43,516 bases of DNA from Candidatus Aminicenantota bacterium (GTDB lineage Bacteria; Acidobacteriota; Aminicenantia; JAMOAD01), in assembly GCA_027061995.1 (NCBI GenBank), contig JAMOUT010000052.1:1-43516 (forward strand), read 5' to 3'. The position numbers and the translations under genes are program-made. Within the stretch, counting starts at the first letter, position 1; each line of letters begins with the position of its first letter. This document shows, in pieces, positions 43,095 to 43,516 of the stretch. The notes under the pieces were generated by a model. That model did not search any database. It was given only the letters and a program-made list of their open reading frames with translations, and had not been told where the DNA came from.

Positions 43095-43516
43095 ATGAAA
43101 AAAATCTTAAGTAAGACTTTTCTTTTAATTTTTGTAATCTGTTTAATTTCATCTCTACAAGCTGAAACAGGGCTTTTGGTAATTGTCCATGGCTCGCCAT
43201 CCGATAACTGGAACAAAACTCTTGTTAACTTCGGTAATTCTCTTTCATCTCAACTAAAAAAAGAAAAAATTCATTTGAAAACAAAACTTGCTTTCATGGA
43301 GTTCGTAAAACCCACCATAGCTGATAGGGTAAAAGAGTTTGAAAATGAAGGGATAAAGAAAGTTATTGTGCTTCCACTCTTTATAGCTCCTTCCTCCCAC
43401 TCATCATCAGATATTCCTAATATACTGGACATATCATTTTCACCGACCGTAAGGTCCTCTTTAAAAGAGGAAGGTATAAAAATTGTAAAGAGTAATATTA
43501 AGTTCACTCTTCTTCC
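43095..43516 (+). CDS. Exported CbiX-like sirohydrochlorin/cobalt chelatase family protein (partial, 3' cut by window)
   Basis: Residues 1-23 form a signal peptide (basic start, hydrophobic core, cut near LQAET). The mature part begins LLVIVHGSPSDNWNKT, the CbiX/CbiK entry motif with a metal-binding His. It continues with VKPTIADRVKEFENEGIKKVIVLPLFIAPSSHSSSDIP (key VLPLFIAPSSH, whose His is the second ligand). Class II chelatases insert Co or Fe into tetrapyrroles or bind metal; exported versions are thought to act in the periplasm, perhaps binding metal for uptake or sensing. GGAGG lies 6 nt upstream. The window ends after 140 codons, so the C-terminus is not seen. Confidence 0.8.
   Translation, partial: MKKILSKTFLLIFVICLISSLQAETGLLVIVHGSPSDNWNKTLVNFGNSLSSQLKKEKIHLKTKLAFMEFVKPTIADRVKEFENEGIKKVIVLPLFIAPSSHSSSDIPNILDISFSPTVRSSLKEEGIKIVKSNIKFTLL

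Noticed and set aside
1-43516. tRNA, rRNA, CRISPR array or transposase
   Set aside because: I looked on both strands for cloverleaf arms, regular spaced repeats and transposase motifs and saw none; covariance-model searches would be needed to exclude small RNAs.

Overview
This is an AT-rich window of about 43.5 kb from a Gram-negative bacterium. The evidence for an outer membrane is a TonB-dependent receptor with a carboxypeptidase-like N-terminal domain, a lipobox protein and many signal peptides. Oar-like receptors beside a GWxTD-domain protein, a 2Fe-2S/4Fe-4S complex I and TPR-rich secreted proteins are most familiar from Acidobacteriota/Aminicenantota-like lineages and Bacteroidota relatives. 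That placement is an inference from gene families, not a database result. No rRNA, tRNA, CRISPR array or recognisable transposase was seen.

Region by region. (1) 1-5.4 kb is a very AT-rich accessory block. A strong promoter precedes a short upstream ORF, a small coiled-coil protein, a membrane protein, a 946-residue protein with an HEMAH zinc-peptidase motif, and a second membrane protein. A 51-codon gene tail without a start follows it. (2) 5.6-6.3 kb encodes an acyl-ACP thioesterase. (3) 6.4-11.0 kb (minus strand) is a respiratory gene set: a heme-copper-oxidase-like polytopic protein, a sulfatase-modifying-factor-like lipoprotein, heme O synthase (ctaB, apparently starting at AUU) and two paralogous small membrane proteins. 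(4) 11.5-13.8 kb encodes an orphan hybrid histidine kinase. (5) 13.8-21.2 kb (minus) is nuoA-B-C-D-E-F-G-H-I, ending at nuoI with no nuoJ-N in the window. (6) 21.4-28.3 kb encodes an Oar-like TonB receptor, a strong terminator, and a three-gene secreted GWxTD/TPR cluster. (7) 28.4-28.9 kb encodes a small heat-shock protein under a consensus promoter. (8) 29.0-32.8 kb (minus) is a four-gene surface-polysaccharide operon. (9) 32.8-37.0 kb (minus) carries uvrB, two secreted or anchored unknowns and an archaeal-type phosphoglycerate mutase. (10) 37.1-39.2 kb (minus) carries a NifX-like protein, a PadR regulator, a rhodanese and a TauE/SafE permease. (11) 39.3-43.5 kb (plus) carries MobB with an Fe-S domain, a purine permease, a small acidic protein, a DtxR/MntR-type repressor with FeoA domain, a 73-residue unknown behind a palindromic promoter, and an exported CbiX-like chelatase cut by the window end.

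Together the backbone genes describe a respiring cell: complex I feeds quinol, and a divergent oxidase-like protein with heme O synthase may be a terminal reductase. Metal, molybdenum and sulfur handling genes cluster at the right end. A recurring trait is that several operon-leading genes have a -10 box so close to the ATG, and no Shine-Dalgarno, that they look leaderless, whereas internal genes carry strong GGAGG sites. The best candidates for something undescribed are the metallopeptidase/membrane-protein module at the left end, the oxidase-like module, and the metal-repressor/exported-chelatase module at the right end.
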